A DNA stretch of 34,460 nucleotides. It comes from Clostridia bacterium (lineage in GTDB: Bacteria > Bacillota > Clostridia > Peptostreptococcales > Anaerovoracaceae). The translations under genes and the position numbers were made by a program. Below, piece by piece: positions 1-7,680 of this stretch. Location: positions 1-34,460 of the forward strand of contig JAILLO010000002.1 of assembly GCA_024693105.1 (NCBI GenBank), in the 5' to 3' direction. Position 1 is the stretch's first letter. Every line of letters begins with the position of its first letter. Under the pieces are notes generated by a model. The model was not told the origin of the DNA. It saw nothing but the letters and a program-made list of their open reading frames with translations, and did not search any database.

Positions 1-1
1 A

Positions 2-376
2 AAGACGATGGCAGAATACAGCAGATTTGTGCAGATTGCAAGGGAAGAAATCAAAAAGGGTCCCGACCGTGAAGCAGCTATGAGAGCTGCGCTGCTTCGC
101 TGCAAGACAGAAGAAATCCTGCCAGACTTCCTTGACAAACACGGAACGGAGGTTTTCGGGATGTTGTTTGATGTAGTAACAAAAGAGGAATACGGAAAGC
201 TGCTTGAAGAATCCGGATATGAGAAAGGCATCGAAGAAGGCATCGCAAAAGGCAGAGCGGAAGGTGAACGAAATGCCATGTCTAAAGTTGTTCATGAAAT
301 GAAAGCTTCGGGATTTGACAATGATACGATAGTGAAAATTACCGGAATTAAGGAAGAGGAACTTGCGAAGCTTTAA
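2..376 (+). CDS. Rpn-family nuclease/transposase-like protein, C-terminal part
   Basis: The reading frame is open at the left edge, so this is probably the 3' part of a longer gene. The first ATG inside the window is at 8 and has no ribosome site. The visible 122 residues end in a charged helical stretch with a Gly-Ile/Glu/Lys-Gly repeat (KGIEEGIAKGRAEG) and then a short helix-turn-helix-like tail ending in EEELAKL. This tail is typical of Rpn/PD-(D/E)XK putative transposase proteins, which are common in clostridial genomes. The catalytic nuclease core would lie upstream and cannot be seen. The assignment rests only on the tail, so a different protein with the same kind of coiled tail is possible. 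Confidence 0.55.
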   Translation, partial: KTMAEYSRFVQIAREEIKKGPDREAAMRAALLRCKTEEILPDFLDKHGTEVFGMLFDVVTKEEYGKLLEESGYEKGIEEGIAKGRAEGERNAMSKVVHEMKASGFDNDTIVKITGIKEEELAKL

Positions 377-440
377 GCATTAAACGGAGGTTTTATCTTT
401 ATCGTTGCAATTATTCATAATCGGAACTTAATACCAAAAC

Positions 441-471
441 AAAAAGAGACCCAAACCAAAGGTCTCTTTTT
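441..471. terminator. Bidirectional intrinsic terminator
   Basis: A perfect 11-bp stem (441-451 with 461-471) and a 9-nt loop, with an A run on the left and a T run on the right. It lies between two convergent genes and can end both the nuclease-like gene (+) and the decarboxylase subunit gene (-). Confidence 0.85.
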
Positions 472-503
472 TGCGTAATTGTTTTGGAATTATCCGAACC
501 GGA

Positions 504-1637
504 TTAATATCCACCGTACATTGAAAGCATAACGGAAGCTGCAACAGCAGAACCGATAACACCTGCAACGTTTGGACCCATAGCGTGCATGAGCAGGAAG
601 TTTGTAGGATTTTCAGACTGTCCCACCTTCTGCGATACACGGGCTGCCATAGGAACTGCGGATACTCCTGCGGAACCGATCAGAGGATTGATCTTTCCGC
701 CTGTAACGGCATTCATAATCTTCGCAACCAGGAGTCCTCCGAAAGTACCGAATCCGAATGCGCAAACACCGAGGATAACGATCTTGATTGTATCAAGAAC
801 CAGGAATGAAGGACCAACAGCTGATGCTCCTACGCAGGTTCCGAGAAGAATCGTTACGATATTACACATAGCGTTTGAAGCGGTGTCTGAAAGACGAAGA
901 GTTCGTCCGCTTTCCTTAAAGAGGTTTCCAAGCATCAGCATACCAACAAGAGGTGCGGCGGATGGGAGAAGCAGAACTACAACTACCGTAACCATAATAG
1001 GGAAAATAATCTTTTCTCTCTGGCTTACAGGTCTGAGCTGCTCCATCTTGATAACTCTTTCTTTCTTGGATGTCATAAGCTTCATGATAGGCGGCTGAAT
1101 AACCGGTACCAGAGCCATGTACGAATAAGCTGCAACTGCAACTGCTCCAAGAAGTTCCGGCTTAAGTCTCTGTGTCAGATAAATGGCAGTAGGGCCGTCT
1201 GCTCCACCGATAATACCGATGGAAGCTGCACCCTGAGCATCAAATCCGAGGATAATTGCTGCAGTAAATGCGAAGAAGATACCGAACTGTGCGCCCGCAC
1301 CCATAAGCAGTGACTTAGGGTTTGCAATAAGCGGACCAAAGTCGGTCATTGCACCTACGCCCAAGAATATCAGCGACGGAAGAACCGGCTTCAGCATATA
1401 GAATATGTAAAGCAGGCCTGAGTCGGAGAGAGTCTCGCCGTGTTCGAAAATTCCTGTGAGTGGTAAATTTGAAAGCAACATACCAAAAGCGATAGGAACC
1501 AGAAGAAGAGGTTCAAAGCCTTTGTTGATTGCCAGGTACAGGAACAACAAGGATACTAAAACCATGATAACGCTTTTGTAATCAAGATTGAAGATACCCA
1601 TGTCGAGTGCAAATTTCTGAAATGTTTCAAGAATCAT
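504..1637 (-). CDS. Sodium ion-translocating decarboxylase subunit beta
   Basis: A polytopic membrane protein of 377 residues, the size expected for the beta subunit of oxaloacetate, glutaconyl-CoA or methylmalonyl-CoA decarboxylases (OadB/GcdB/MmdB). This subunit couples decarboxylation of carboxybiotin to Na+ export. Signature segments are present: [11 protein letters not shown] around the conserved membrane Asp, and [11 protein letters not shown] near the C terminus, corresponding to the Asn/Ser ion-site helix of the Klebsiella enzyme. The start is placed at the ATG ending at 1637 because AAAGGAG lies just upstream; a longer in-frame extension to 1727 would start inside the promoter. No alpha, biotin-carrier or gamma subunit gene lies beside it, so partners must be encoded elsewhere. 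Substrate cannot be told from this subunit alone. Confidence 0.93.
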   Translation of the reverse strand: MILETFQKFALDMGIFNLDYKSVIMVLVSLLFLYLAINKGFEPLLLVPIAFGMLLSNLPLTGIFEHGETLSDSGLLYIFYMLKPVLPSLIFLGVGAMTDFGPLIANPKSLLMGAGAQFGIFFAFTAAIILGFDAQGAASIGIIGGADGPTAIYLTQRLKPELLGAVAVAAYSYMALVPVIQPPIMKLMTSKKERVIKMEQLRPVSQREKIIFPIMVTVVVVLLLPSAAPLVGMLMLGNLFKESGRTLRLSDTASNAMCNIVTILLGTCVGASAVGPSFLVLDTIKIVILGVCAFGFGTFGGLLVAKIMNAVTGGKINPLIGSAGVSAVPMAARVSQKVGQSENPTNFLLMHAMGPNVAGVIGSAVAASVMLSMYGGY

Positions 1638-1717
1638 TTGCGTGTTCTCCTTTCTTAATTTACCAGTCCAATCAGAAGTAATATCGTAAAAACCAAAAAA
1701 CGATACTACACTTTCGC

Positions 1718-1746
1718 ATAATATCACACCACCCCGTTTTTAGCAA
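1718..1746 (-). promoter_or_regulatory. Promoter of the decarboxylase beta-subunit gene
   Basis: Read on the minus strand: TTGCTA (1746-1741), a 17-bp spacer, then TATTAT (1723-1718) preceded by TG one base away (extended -10). Transcription would start near 1711. The first transcribed bases form an inverted repeat (1700-1709 with 1678-1687, about 9 of 10 pairs), giving a 5'-end stem-loop in the leader. Confidence 0.65.
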
Positions 1747-1935
1747 GGAAGATTCTGCCTCTTTGAGCTGATTTTAAGGATTTATACTGTATACATACAG
1801 AAATTCCGGGACATGTCCGTATTGCAAAGCGGACAGTCGGGAAAACCAAAGACATGACAAATGGCATGTAATGGAAAATTTTAGACAATTTGGGTGGAAA
1901 TTTGTTCCTCAATCGCATATAATGTGTATAACCAT

Positions 1936-2006
1936 TTGCAGTAAACAATGTGCGGATTGCAGTAAGCAATGTGGGGAAAAGAAAGCCATTATTGCAGTGG
2001 TGCGGA
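1936..2006 (+). repeat. 21-bp tandem repeat in the leader of the Hpt gene
   Basis: Two adjacent copies of TTGCAGTAARCAATGTGSGGA at 1936-1956 and 1957-1977 differ at two positions. A shortened third copy (TTGCAGT then GGTGCGGA) is at 1992-2006. A TATAAT lies at 1918-1923 without a convincing -35 box. The stretch 1638-2072 holds only the divergent promoter, this repeat and this -10-like site; I see no credible gene in it. Confidence 0.6.
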
Positions 2007-2072
2007 GAAGAGGAGTATATGCAGACCGGAGAATTATTAATCCGGCCGTATAAGCAGGGAGGCGGATTAGTG

Positions 2073-2432
2073 ATGGATGAAAAATTACGGGCAATGCTTG
2101 AAGAAGCAGGTTTCGAGGTAGAAGAAACTTTTTTGAGGTTTTTAAAGAAGGAGGATTTTTACAAGAAGTATCTTTTTGGATTCCCGGAAGACCGGATTTT
2201 TCCTCAGCTTTCTCAGGCCATGGAAAAAGGCGATATGGAGGCAGCGGAAAAACTGGTTCATACGCTTAAGGGAACAACAGGCAATTTGGGAATTACGCCG
2301 CTTCATCAGGATTGCAAGTCACTTTTGGATGCAATCAGAAACGGAGAGGAAAAGGATGTAATAACCGCCAAATACCAAAAGGCAAGAGAAACATACGACG
2401 AAATTACAAGGTTTATAATTTCAATCAGATAG
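2073..2432 (+). CDS. Stand-alone Hpt (histidine phosphotransfer) domain protein
   Basis: A 119-residue all-helical protein with the Hpt signature HTLKGTTGNLG; the phospho-accepting His is residue 63. Hpt proteins relay phosphate between a hybrid kinase and a receiver protein. The start at 2073 is chosen because AGGGAGG lies 10 bases upstream and the rest of the protein is a single Hpt domain; the longer frame from 1950 runs through a repeat and is unlikely to be translated. No hybrid kinase or receiver gene is next to it, so its partners are not known from the window. The HAD gene downstream has its own promoter, so the two are probably separate units. Confidence 0.85.
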   Translation: MDEKLRAMLEEAGFEVEETFLRFLKKEDFYKKYLFGFPEDRIFPQLSQAMEKGDMEAAEKLVHTLKGTTGNLGITPLHQDCKSLLDAIRNGEEKDVITAKYQKARETYDEITRFIISIR

Positions 2433-2477
2433 TTTGGCGGCATTTTCGAGCTCTTTTGAAAGCACTTTTATACTGCA

Positions 2478-2506
2478 TTGCCAAACGACCGTTTTTATGT
2501 TATATT
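2478..2506 (+). promoter_or_regulatory. Sigma-A promoter of the HAD phosphatase gene
   Basis: TTGCCA (2478-2483), exactly 17 bp, TATATT (2501-2506). The predicted transcript starts near 2513, a few bases before a hairpin. Confidence 0.7.
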
Positions 2507-2519
2507 ATTTCAAACAGCG

Positions 2520-2544
2520 CCCATCGCCAGTGACGATGGGTTTT
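2520..2544 (+). promoter_or_regulatory. Leader hairpin, possible attenuator
   Basis: A perfect 7-bp stem CCCATCG/CGATGGG (2520-2526 with 2534-2540) with a 7-nt loop, followed directly by TTTT. It sits between the promoter and the ribosome site of the HAD gene. It could be a weak terminator acting as an attenuator, or a 5' stabilising hairpin. Confidence 0.45.
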
Positions 2545-2564
2545 GCTTTGAAAGGAAGAAAAAG

Positions 2565-3227
2565 ATGAAAATCAGTGCAGTATTATTTGATTTTGACGGA
2601 ACTCTGCTGGATTCAAGCGAGATGATTCTGAATTCCTGGCAGCATGCATTCAGGACAATTACCGGTAGTGAAGGCGATGAAGCCATGATTCTCAGCAGTT
2701 ACGGTGAACCGCTTGAAGCAACAATGAAAAAGTTTTTCCCAAACGAACCTCTGCATGAGTGCGTTGAAATTTACAGGGATTATCAGCGGGGCAGATTCCT
2801 TGATATGATAAAGATTTTTCCGAATACAATTGAGCTTCTTGAAAATCTCAGGAAACGCAGGCTGCATCTTGCGATAGTCACATCAAGAATTACAAGGACA
2901 ACACATCTTGCACTTGGAAAATTCGATATGGAAAAGTATTTTGAAAAGGTTGTCACATGTGACGATACGGATAAACACAAGCCGGACCCGGAACCGGCCC
3001 GCATTGCGCTTGAAGCTCTTGGGGTTGCGGCCGATGAAGTTGTTATGATAGGCGACAGCATTTTTGACATGGGATGCGGAAGAAATGCGGGTACTACGAC
3101 GGTTCTTGCAGACTGGGACCATATTGTAAGCGATGAAGATAAGAAGGGAGAGTATGCTCCCGACTTTGTAATTTCAGAGCCTCTTGAGCTTTTGAAGGTA
3201 CTGGATGCCCTCGAGGCAGAGAAATAA
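2565..3227 (+). CDS. HAD-superfamily phosphatase (phosphoglycolate phosphatase/PpaX-like)
   Basis: A 220-residue class IA HAD hydrolase with all four motifs: D9-F-D11-G-T (nucleophile and acid/base), Thr106-Ser107 (motif II), Lys139 in DKHKPDPEP, and GDSIFD at 163-168 (motif IV). The helical cap lies between motifs I and II. Likely substrates are small phosphoesters such as phosphoglycolate or pyrophosphate (PpaX type); sequence alone does not decide. The start at 2565 is used because GAAAGGAAG lies just before it and the Asp motif follows at the usual distance. It is a single-gene unit between its own promoter and a strong terminator. Confidence 0.88.
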   Translation: MKISAVLFDFDGTLLDSSEMILNSWQHAFRTITGSEGDEAMILSSYGEPLEATMKKFFPNEPLHECVEIYRDYQRGRFLDMIKIFPNTIELLENLRKRRLHLAIVTSRITRTTHLALGKFDMEKYFEKVVTCDDTDKHKPDPEPARIALEALGVAADEVVMIGDSIFDMGCGRNAGTTTVLADWDHIVSDEDKKGEYAPDFVISEPLELLKVLDALEAEK

Positions 3228-3244
3228 GGGAAAAACAGCCAAAG

Positions 3245-3277
3245 GGCGGTGGATTTAATAATCCGCCGTCTTTTTTT
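3245..3277 (+). terminator. Intrinsic terminator of the HAD gene
   Basis: An 11-bp stem with two G-T pairs (3245-3255 with 3260-3270), a 4-nt loop, then seven Ts. Confidence 0.85.
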
Positions 3278-3433
3278 ATTTAAAATACTGTTTTTACTTT
3301 ATACAGAATCGTTTTCGTATTGGAATGCAGCTCCTGTTGCTGCTTTGCCACGCAAAGGGCGGCGGGTGCGCCCGTTAGGGAACTGTGTCGTCTCACGCAT
3401 GCGGAAACATTTGCGGGAGTTTAATTCTCAGTC

Positions 3434-3454
3434 TCAACGCTTTCACAGCGTTGA
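3434..3454. promoter_or_regulatory. Perfect 8-bp inverted repeat upstream of the VTC gene
   Basis: TCAACGCT-TTCAC-AGCGTTGA. Its right arm overlaps a TTGACA at 3451-3456, although no good -10 box follows at 16-18 bp; a TATACT at 3512-3517 lacks a matching -35. It may be an operator or a small hairpin. The gap 3228-3546 otherwise holds only the HAD terminator and no credible gene. Confidence 0.4.
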
Positions 3455-3546
3455 CATAATAAATCCACAAAACGTTCACATACCACTCATATGCTCTTCA
3501 GACAGGGAAGTTATACTGTTCGCATAAAAGAGAAAGGGGTGCGAAA

Positions 3547-4239
3547 ATGAAATACAGGCACGAATGGAAGCATGAAATAAATTATTCCGATCTGCTGGCA
3601 CTCAGAATGAGACTTTCGGCCGTAATGAAACCGGATGCCCATACAACAGACGGAAAATATAAAATCAGAAGCGTGTATTTTGATACGCCGCATGACAAGG
3701 CACTTCGCGAAAAAAGGGACGGCGTCAACGCCAGGGAAAAATTTCGGATTCGTCTTTATAACGATGATACTTCACTTATTAAGCTTGAGAAAAAGAGCAA
3801 AATTAACGGATTATGTCTGAAAGAAAGCTGCAGACTCAGCAAGGAAGAAGCGCAGAAGCTGATTGACGGTGACCTCGCGTGGATGAGCGAATGCAGGGAA
3901 AACGAGACCGGGAACAGGCGGAAGCTCTGTGCGGAGCTTTACCTGAAAATGACTACCCAGGGTCTGAGGCCTAAAACGATTGTGGATTATATCCGTGAAC
4001 CGTTTACATTTCCTGTGGGAAATGTAAGGGTGACACTTGATTATAATATCCGCACAGGCGGATTCAGAACAGACTTCCTTAATACTGAGACCGTTACAAT
4101 GAAGGCCGGGGATGCTCCGATTATTCTTGAAGTCAAGTGGGATGAATTCCTGCCGGCTGTCATAAGAGACATTGTACAGCTGAGCGGTCGGCATACAGGC
4201 GCATTTTCGAAGTATGCGCAGTGCCGTATTTATGGCTGA
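3547..4239 (+). CDS. VTC-domain polyphosphate polymerase-like protein
   Basis: A 230-residue cytosolic protein covering one VTC domain, the tunnel fold that makes or handles polyphosphate in the yeast VTC complex. Expected strand motifs appear in order: YRHEWKHE at the start, RSVYFDT (41-47), EKFRIRLY with Arg67 and Arg69, IKLEKK (78-83), VDYIREPF (146-153), VTLDYN and ILEVKWDE (Glu195, Lys197), then SKY near the end. The basic residues line the substrate tunnel in the known family. A ribosome site (GAAAGGGG) precedes the ATG. It is the first gene of a VTC-DUF4956-CotH set that recurs in clostridia. Actual polymerase activity in bacterial members is not certain. Confidence 0.87.
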   Translation: MKYRHEWKHEINYSDLLALRMRLSAVMKPDAHTTDGKYKIRSVYFDTPHDKALREKRDGVNAREKFRIRLYNDDTSLIKLEKKSKINGLCLKESCRLSKEEAQKLIDGDLAWMSECRENETGNRRKLCAELYLKMTTQGLRPKTIVDYIREPFTFPVGNVRVTLDYNIRTGGFRTDFLNTETVTMKAGDAPIILEVKWDEFLPAVIRDIVQLSGRHTGAFSKYAQCRIYG

Positions 4240-4275
4240 TAAAGCCGGTGCAAATATACAAGCTGCCTGCCCCGA

Positions 4276-4394
4276 TGACCGAAGCCAAAAGCGATGCGGA
4301 GGTCGCGGCAAAGGGCGGAAACAAGAAGACGGACCCACGAGCCCGTGATTATATATAAAGCCGGCGAGGTGACCGAAGCCAAAAGCGATGCGGA
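4276..4394 (+). repeat. 25-bp direct repeat between the VTC and DUF4956 genes
   Basis: The same 25 bases (beginning TGACCGAAGCC and ending GATGCGGA) occur at 4276-4300 and 4370-4394, 94 bp apart and therefore in different reading frames. The gap 4240-4555 carries a short open frame (4294-4566) with low-complexity Ala/Lys/Thr composition that overlaps the next gene; I do not accept it as a gene. Confidence 0.7.
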
Positions 4395-4555
4395 AGTTGC
4401 GCATACCGGCGTAAAAGAGACAAGCGCAGCAAAGGTTGCGCTATTAAAGATAAAACCGGGGGATGCATCCGGTACAAAAGGAGCCGGAGCGAAATGCCCG
4501 GTTATTACAAAGAAAGTCAGTGCCGCCGCGCACGAAACAAAAGGAGTGAAAAATT

Positions 4556-5227
4556 ATGACTTTTAACGACATTTTCAAATCGGGATTTCTTGAAAACGTT
4601 ACATCTGTAAACTTTATTGACATGGCAATTACAATAGTTCTTGCCTTCGGTATAGGAATGTTTATCTTCTATGTGTATAAGAAAACCTTCCAGGGTGTAA
4701 TGTATTCTTCATCTTTCGGCGTTACACTCGTTGCGCTGACAATGATAACATCCCAGGTAATTCTGGCGGTTACATCGAACGTAGTGCTTTCTCTCGGTAT
4801 GGTCGGCGCGTTGTCAATCGTACGTTTCAGAACGGCAATTAAGGAACCTCTTGACATTGCATTCCTCTTTTGGTCGATAGCAGCCGGCATTATTCTTGCG
4901 GCGGGAATGATCCCTCTTGCAGTAATAGGAAGCATTGTTATAGGAATTATCCTTTTGGTGTTTGTCAACAAAAAATCACACAGGAATCCTTATATAGTTG
5001 TAATCTCCTGTACCGATTCGGCAGCGGAAGAACGTGCAACACAGCTTCTTAAGGCAAAGGTTGAAAAACTTGCGGTTAAGTCAAAATCGGCCCGCGAGGG
5101 ACTTATCGAACTCAACCTGGAGGTGCGTCTTCGCACTGAAAACACAGACTTTATAAATGACCTTGCAAATCTTGACGGTGTAAGCAGTGCAGTAATGGTA
5201 AGCTACAACGGCGAGTATATGGGTTAA
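4556..5227 (+). CDS. DUF4956 membrane protein
   Basis: A 223-residue protein with about four membrane segments (roughly 22-41, 52-72, 100-118 and 119-137) and a soluble C-terminal alpha/beta domain (about 145-223). The segment GMVGALSIVRFRTAIKEP at 81-98 is the characteristic motif of the DUF4956 family. Function is unknown, but the family is repeatedly encoded beside VTC-domain and CotH-kinase proteins, as here. The ATG at 4556 follows AAGGAG at a good distance, and the gene ends 16 bp before the CotH gene, so the two are very likely cotranscribed. Confidence 0.88.
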   Translation: MTFNDIFKSGFLENVTSVNFIDMAITIVLAFGIGMFIFYVYKKTFQGVMYSSSFGVTLVALTMITSQVILAVTSNVVLSLGMVGALSIVRFRTAIKEPLDIAFLFWSIAAGIILAAGMIPLAVIGSIVIGIILLVFVNKKSHRNPYIVVISCTDSAAEERATQLLKAKVEKLAVKSKSAREGLIELNLEVRLRTENTDFINDLANLDGVSSAVMVSYNGEYMG

Positions 5228-5243
5228 TTGAAAGGAGAAAACA

Positions 5244-7487
5244 ATGTCTACGGGAAGACACATAAACAAAATCTGCCTTATTGCCGTTTCCTTCACACTT
5301 GTAATAGCACTTTTGTTTGTATACGGCGGTCAGCTGGGTTTTATCACATCTGCACAGGCGATGGAATATGAAACGGGTATCTTTGACGACTCTTATGTGC
5401 ATACCGTTAATATAGATATGGATGACTGGGATTCGTTTATAGAAACCGCGGAGAACGAAGAGTACTCGCCGTGCATACTGACCGTGGACGGTGAGGAAAT
5501 CGGAACAGTTGCAATCAGGGCAAAGGGAAACACTTCCCTCAGCAGTGTGAAAAGGATGGACAGCTCACGTTACAGCTTCAAACTGGAATTTGATCATTAT
5601 GAGGAGGGGAAAACCTTTGAAGGTCTTGACAAACTGTGCCTTAACAATTTGATTCAGGATAATACCATGATGAAGGATTATCTGGCATATACTCTTATGG
5701 ATGATTTTGGTGTTGACGCGCCGCTTTGCTCCTTTGTATATGTAACGGTAAACGGAGAGGACTGGGGTCTTTATCTTGCTGTAGAGGGCGTTGAGGACAG
5801 CTTTCTGTCCCGTAATTACGGTTCTTCTTCGGGCGAGCTTTATAAGCCGGACTCAATGAGCTTCGGTGCAGGGCGCGGGAACGGAAGAGATTTTGATATG
5901 GATGAGATGGATTTCAAATCCGATGATGATAAAACAGAGGGCGCTGAGGTCACTGCCAAGGCGGCAGAAGGCAGCAGCGGCGAGGATGCAAAAGACGGCG
6001 AAATGCCGCAGCCGCCTGAAGGCATGGAAGACGGCGAAATGCCGCAGCCGCCTGAAGGCATGGAAGACGGTGAAATGCCGCAGATGCCTGAAGGCATGGA
6101 AAACGGTGAAATGCCGCAGATGCCGGGGAACAATGCTTCCGGTGCAGCCTTTGCGACGTCCGGAGCGGGAATGAGAGGCGGCCCCGGCGGGGGACCGGGT
6201 GGCGGCATGGGAAGTGATGATGTAAAACTTAAATATATTAATGATGATGTCGACAGCTATTCAAATATATTTGAGAATGCCAAAACAAATGTTTCAAAAG
6301 CAGACAAGACTAGACTGATCGGTATTCTGAAGACAATCAGTTCGTGTGTGGCAGCCGGAACGGAAGCTTCGGATACGGAAGAAAGTGCGGCAGACGGGAA
6401 AACATCTGAAGAAAGCGGCCTGAATGTCCAAAACGGAGGAACGGTACAGTCCGACCGAAACGAAGAAAGCGGACAGACCGCTGAAACGGGACAGAATATG
6501 CCGGATGCAGAAGGCGGACAAAGTGCGGTTACTGTTGTTAACAGTGACAGCTCATCGACTTCACAGGCAGCACTTGAAGATATAGCCGTTTCGGAAATTC
6601 ATGACAGGCTGGCCGAGGTAATTGAGACTGATGAAGTACTAAGATATTTTGTAGTGCATAATTTTCTCTGCAACGGTGACAGCTACACAGGTCAGATGAT
6701 ACACAACTATTATCTCTATGAGGAAGACGGAAAACTCAGTATGATTCCGTGGGATTATAACCTTGCATTCGGAACATTCCGGGGTGGAGATGCTTCCTCT
6801 TCGGTAAATGAATCAATTGACAATCCCCTTTCAGGTGCGGATTTTACCGACAGACCGCTGCTCGGATGGATTTTTTCGGATGAGGAGTATACTAAGCAGT
6901 ATCATGAACTGTTCAGCTCCTTTATTGAAAAATGGTATTCCGACGGCAAACTGGAACAGCTTATAGCCGACACTGCCGACATGATTCGCCCGTATGTGGA
7001 GAAAGATCCTACAAAGTTCTGTACAGCAGAGGATTTTGAAAAAGGCGTAACGGCAATCAAGAGCTTCGTAAGTCTCAGATGTGAAGCCGTACAAAGACAG
7101 CTTGCAGGTGACAGCACCGCTGTTGACGCATCAGGTCTTAACATTTCCGATATGGGTAATATGGGAAACGGCGGAGGTCCGGGAGGTATGGGAAATCCTG
7201 CAGATGAAGGAAAAGACGGTGAGACAGGGTCTGCTGATGCTTCACAGTCAGCAGCCGGAGAACGTACGGCAAGGAGTAATTCCCGAGGCGGTGAAATGAA
7301 CGGCGGCTTTGCAAAGCAGGAAGGCAGGCCTGAAGGCTTTGCGGGTAACGGCAGTCAGGGAAGACAGCATATGGGAGAATCGGGAAGGCAAAATTCCCGT
7401 GGCAGCGCCGACATTTCGGCAAGCACCAAAGAAGACACATCTTCGGCTTCGGGCATGGTGCAGACAGCGGAATCGGCGTCAGACTGA
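5244..7487 (+). CDS. Secreted CotH-kinase family protein with tandem repeats
   Basis: 747 residues. A signal sequence (hydrophobic 11-27, likely cleavage after TSAQA at 39) indicates export. The CotH protein-kinase-like domain follows: RAKGNTSL (92-99), GLDKLCLNNL (127-136), then after two insertions HNYYLYEEDGKLSMIPWDYN (487-506), which carries the metal/ATP Asp region. CotH enzymes phosphorylate Ser on coat proteins in Bacillus; the substrate here is unknown. The domain is interrupted by a DGEMPQPPEGME repeat (251-295), a Gly-rich stretch (309-323) and an acidic Ser/Glu-rich linker (370-445). The C-terminal 70 or so residues are Gly/Ser/Arg-rich with no membrane anchor. AAAGGAG precedes the ATG. 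Third gene of the VTC-DUF4956-CotH set. Confidence 0.88.
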   Translation: MSTGRHINKICLIAVSFTLVIALLFVYGGQLGFITSAQAMEYETGIFDDSYVHTVNIDMDDWDSFIETAENEEYSPCILTVDGEEIGTVAIRAKGNTSLSSVKRMDSSRYSFKLEFDHYEEGKTFEGLDKLCLNNLIQDNTMMKDYLAYTLMDDFGVDAPLCSFVYVTVNGEDWGLYLAVEGVEDSFLSRNYGSSSGELYKPDSMSFGAGRGNGRDFDMDEMDFKSDDDKTEGAEVTAKAAEGSSGEDAKDGEMPQPPEGMEDGEMPQPPEGMEDGEMPQMPEGMENGEMPQMPGNNASGAAFATSGAGMRGGPGGGPGGGMGSDDVKLKYINDDVDSYSNIFENAKTNVSKADKTRLIGILKTISSCVAAGTEASDTEESAADGKTSEESGLNVQNGGTVQSDRNEESGQTAETGQNMPDAEGGQSAVTVVNSDSSSTSQAALEDIAVSEIHDRLAEVIETDEVLRYFVVHNFLCNGDSYTGQMIHNYYLYEEDGKLSMIPWDYNLAFGTFRGGDASSSVNESIDNPLSGADFTDRPLLGWIFSDEEYTKQYHELFSSFIEKWYSDGKLEQLIADTADMIRPYVEKDPTKFCTAEDFEKGVTAIKSFVSLRCEAVQRQLAGDSTAVDASGLNISDMGNMGNGGGPGGMGNPADEGKDGETGSADASQSAAGERTARSNSRGGEMNGGFAKQEGRPEGFAGNGSQGRQHMGESGRQNSRGSADISASTKEDTSSASGMVQTAESASD
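5994..6128 (+). repeat. 36-bp in-frame tandem repeat in the CotH-family gene
   Basis: Three full 36-bp units (5994-6029, 6030-6065, 6066-6101) plus a partial fourth to 6128. Each full unit encodes DGEMPQ[P/M]PEGME. The first two units are nearly identical at DNA level, which points to recent expansion. Confidence 0.9.
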
Positions 7488-7568
7488 TGCCGCAGCCGGA
7501 CTTTACAAGGGGTCTCCGGGAAAAAACGCGAAAACCGAAATGAAGTGAGAAAGTTGAAAAATAACAAG

Positions 7569-7604
7569 GCAAAACCGAAATCATCATTTCGGTTTTGCTT
7601 GACT
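7569..7604 (+). terminator. Intrinsic terminator after the CotH gene
   Basis: A perfect 13-bp stem (7569-7581 with 7586-7598) and a 4-nt loop, followed by TTGACTTTTT. The fab promoter starts inside its tail. Confidence 0.8.
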
Positions 7605-7634
7605 TTTTGAACATTTGGAGTATACTGTTATAAA
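7599..7634 (+). promoter_or_regulatory. Overlapping promoters of the fab operon
   Basis: Two alternatives are visible: TTGACT (7599-7604)-16 bp-TATACT (7621-7626), and TTGAAC (7607-7612)-16 bp-TATAAA (7629-7634). Start sites would fall near 7633 and 7641, directly at the palindromes described next. Confidence 0.6.
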
Positions 7635-7636
7635 AT

Positions 7637-7668
7637 AGTTTGATATTCAAAGTGTTTGATAAACAAAC
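7637..7668. promoter_or_regulatory. Two adjacent FabT-like operator palindromes
   Basis: Site 1 (7637-7653) contains TTTGA-TAT-TCAAA, a perfect inverted repeat; read more widely it is GTTTG-N5-CAAAG. Site 2 (7654-7668) is GTTTG-N5-CAAAC. They start 16 bp apart, lie over the predicted fab transcription start, and resemble the TTTGA-N3-TCAAA boxes bound by FabT, the MarR-type repressor of fatty-acid genes in streptococci. A FabT-like domain is encoded within the same operon. Confidence 0.65.
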
Positions 7669-7680
7669 TTTCGAAATGGA

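Noticed and set aside
1724-1969. 81-codon minus-strand frame upstream of the decarboxylase gene
   Set aside because: Overlaps the promoter of that gene, has no ribosome site, and no similarity is recognised.
3249-3527. 92-codon frame before the VTC gene
   Set aside because: Starts within the HAD terminator hairpin, and no ribosome site or domain is seen. A GC-rich part (3350-3420) looks like an extragenic repeat, but no second copy is present in the window.
4294-4566. 90-codon frame between VTC and DUF4956
   Set aside because: No ribosome site, overlaps the DUF4956 start, biased composition, and begins inside the 25-bp repeat.
5840-6208. Pro-rich minus-strand frame opposite the CotH repeat
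   Set aside because: Its repeats are just the complement of the DGEMPQ[P/M]PEGME coding units; no independent support.
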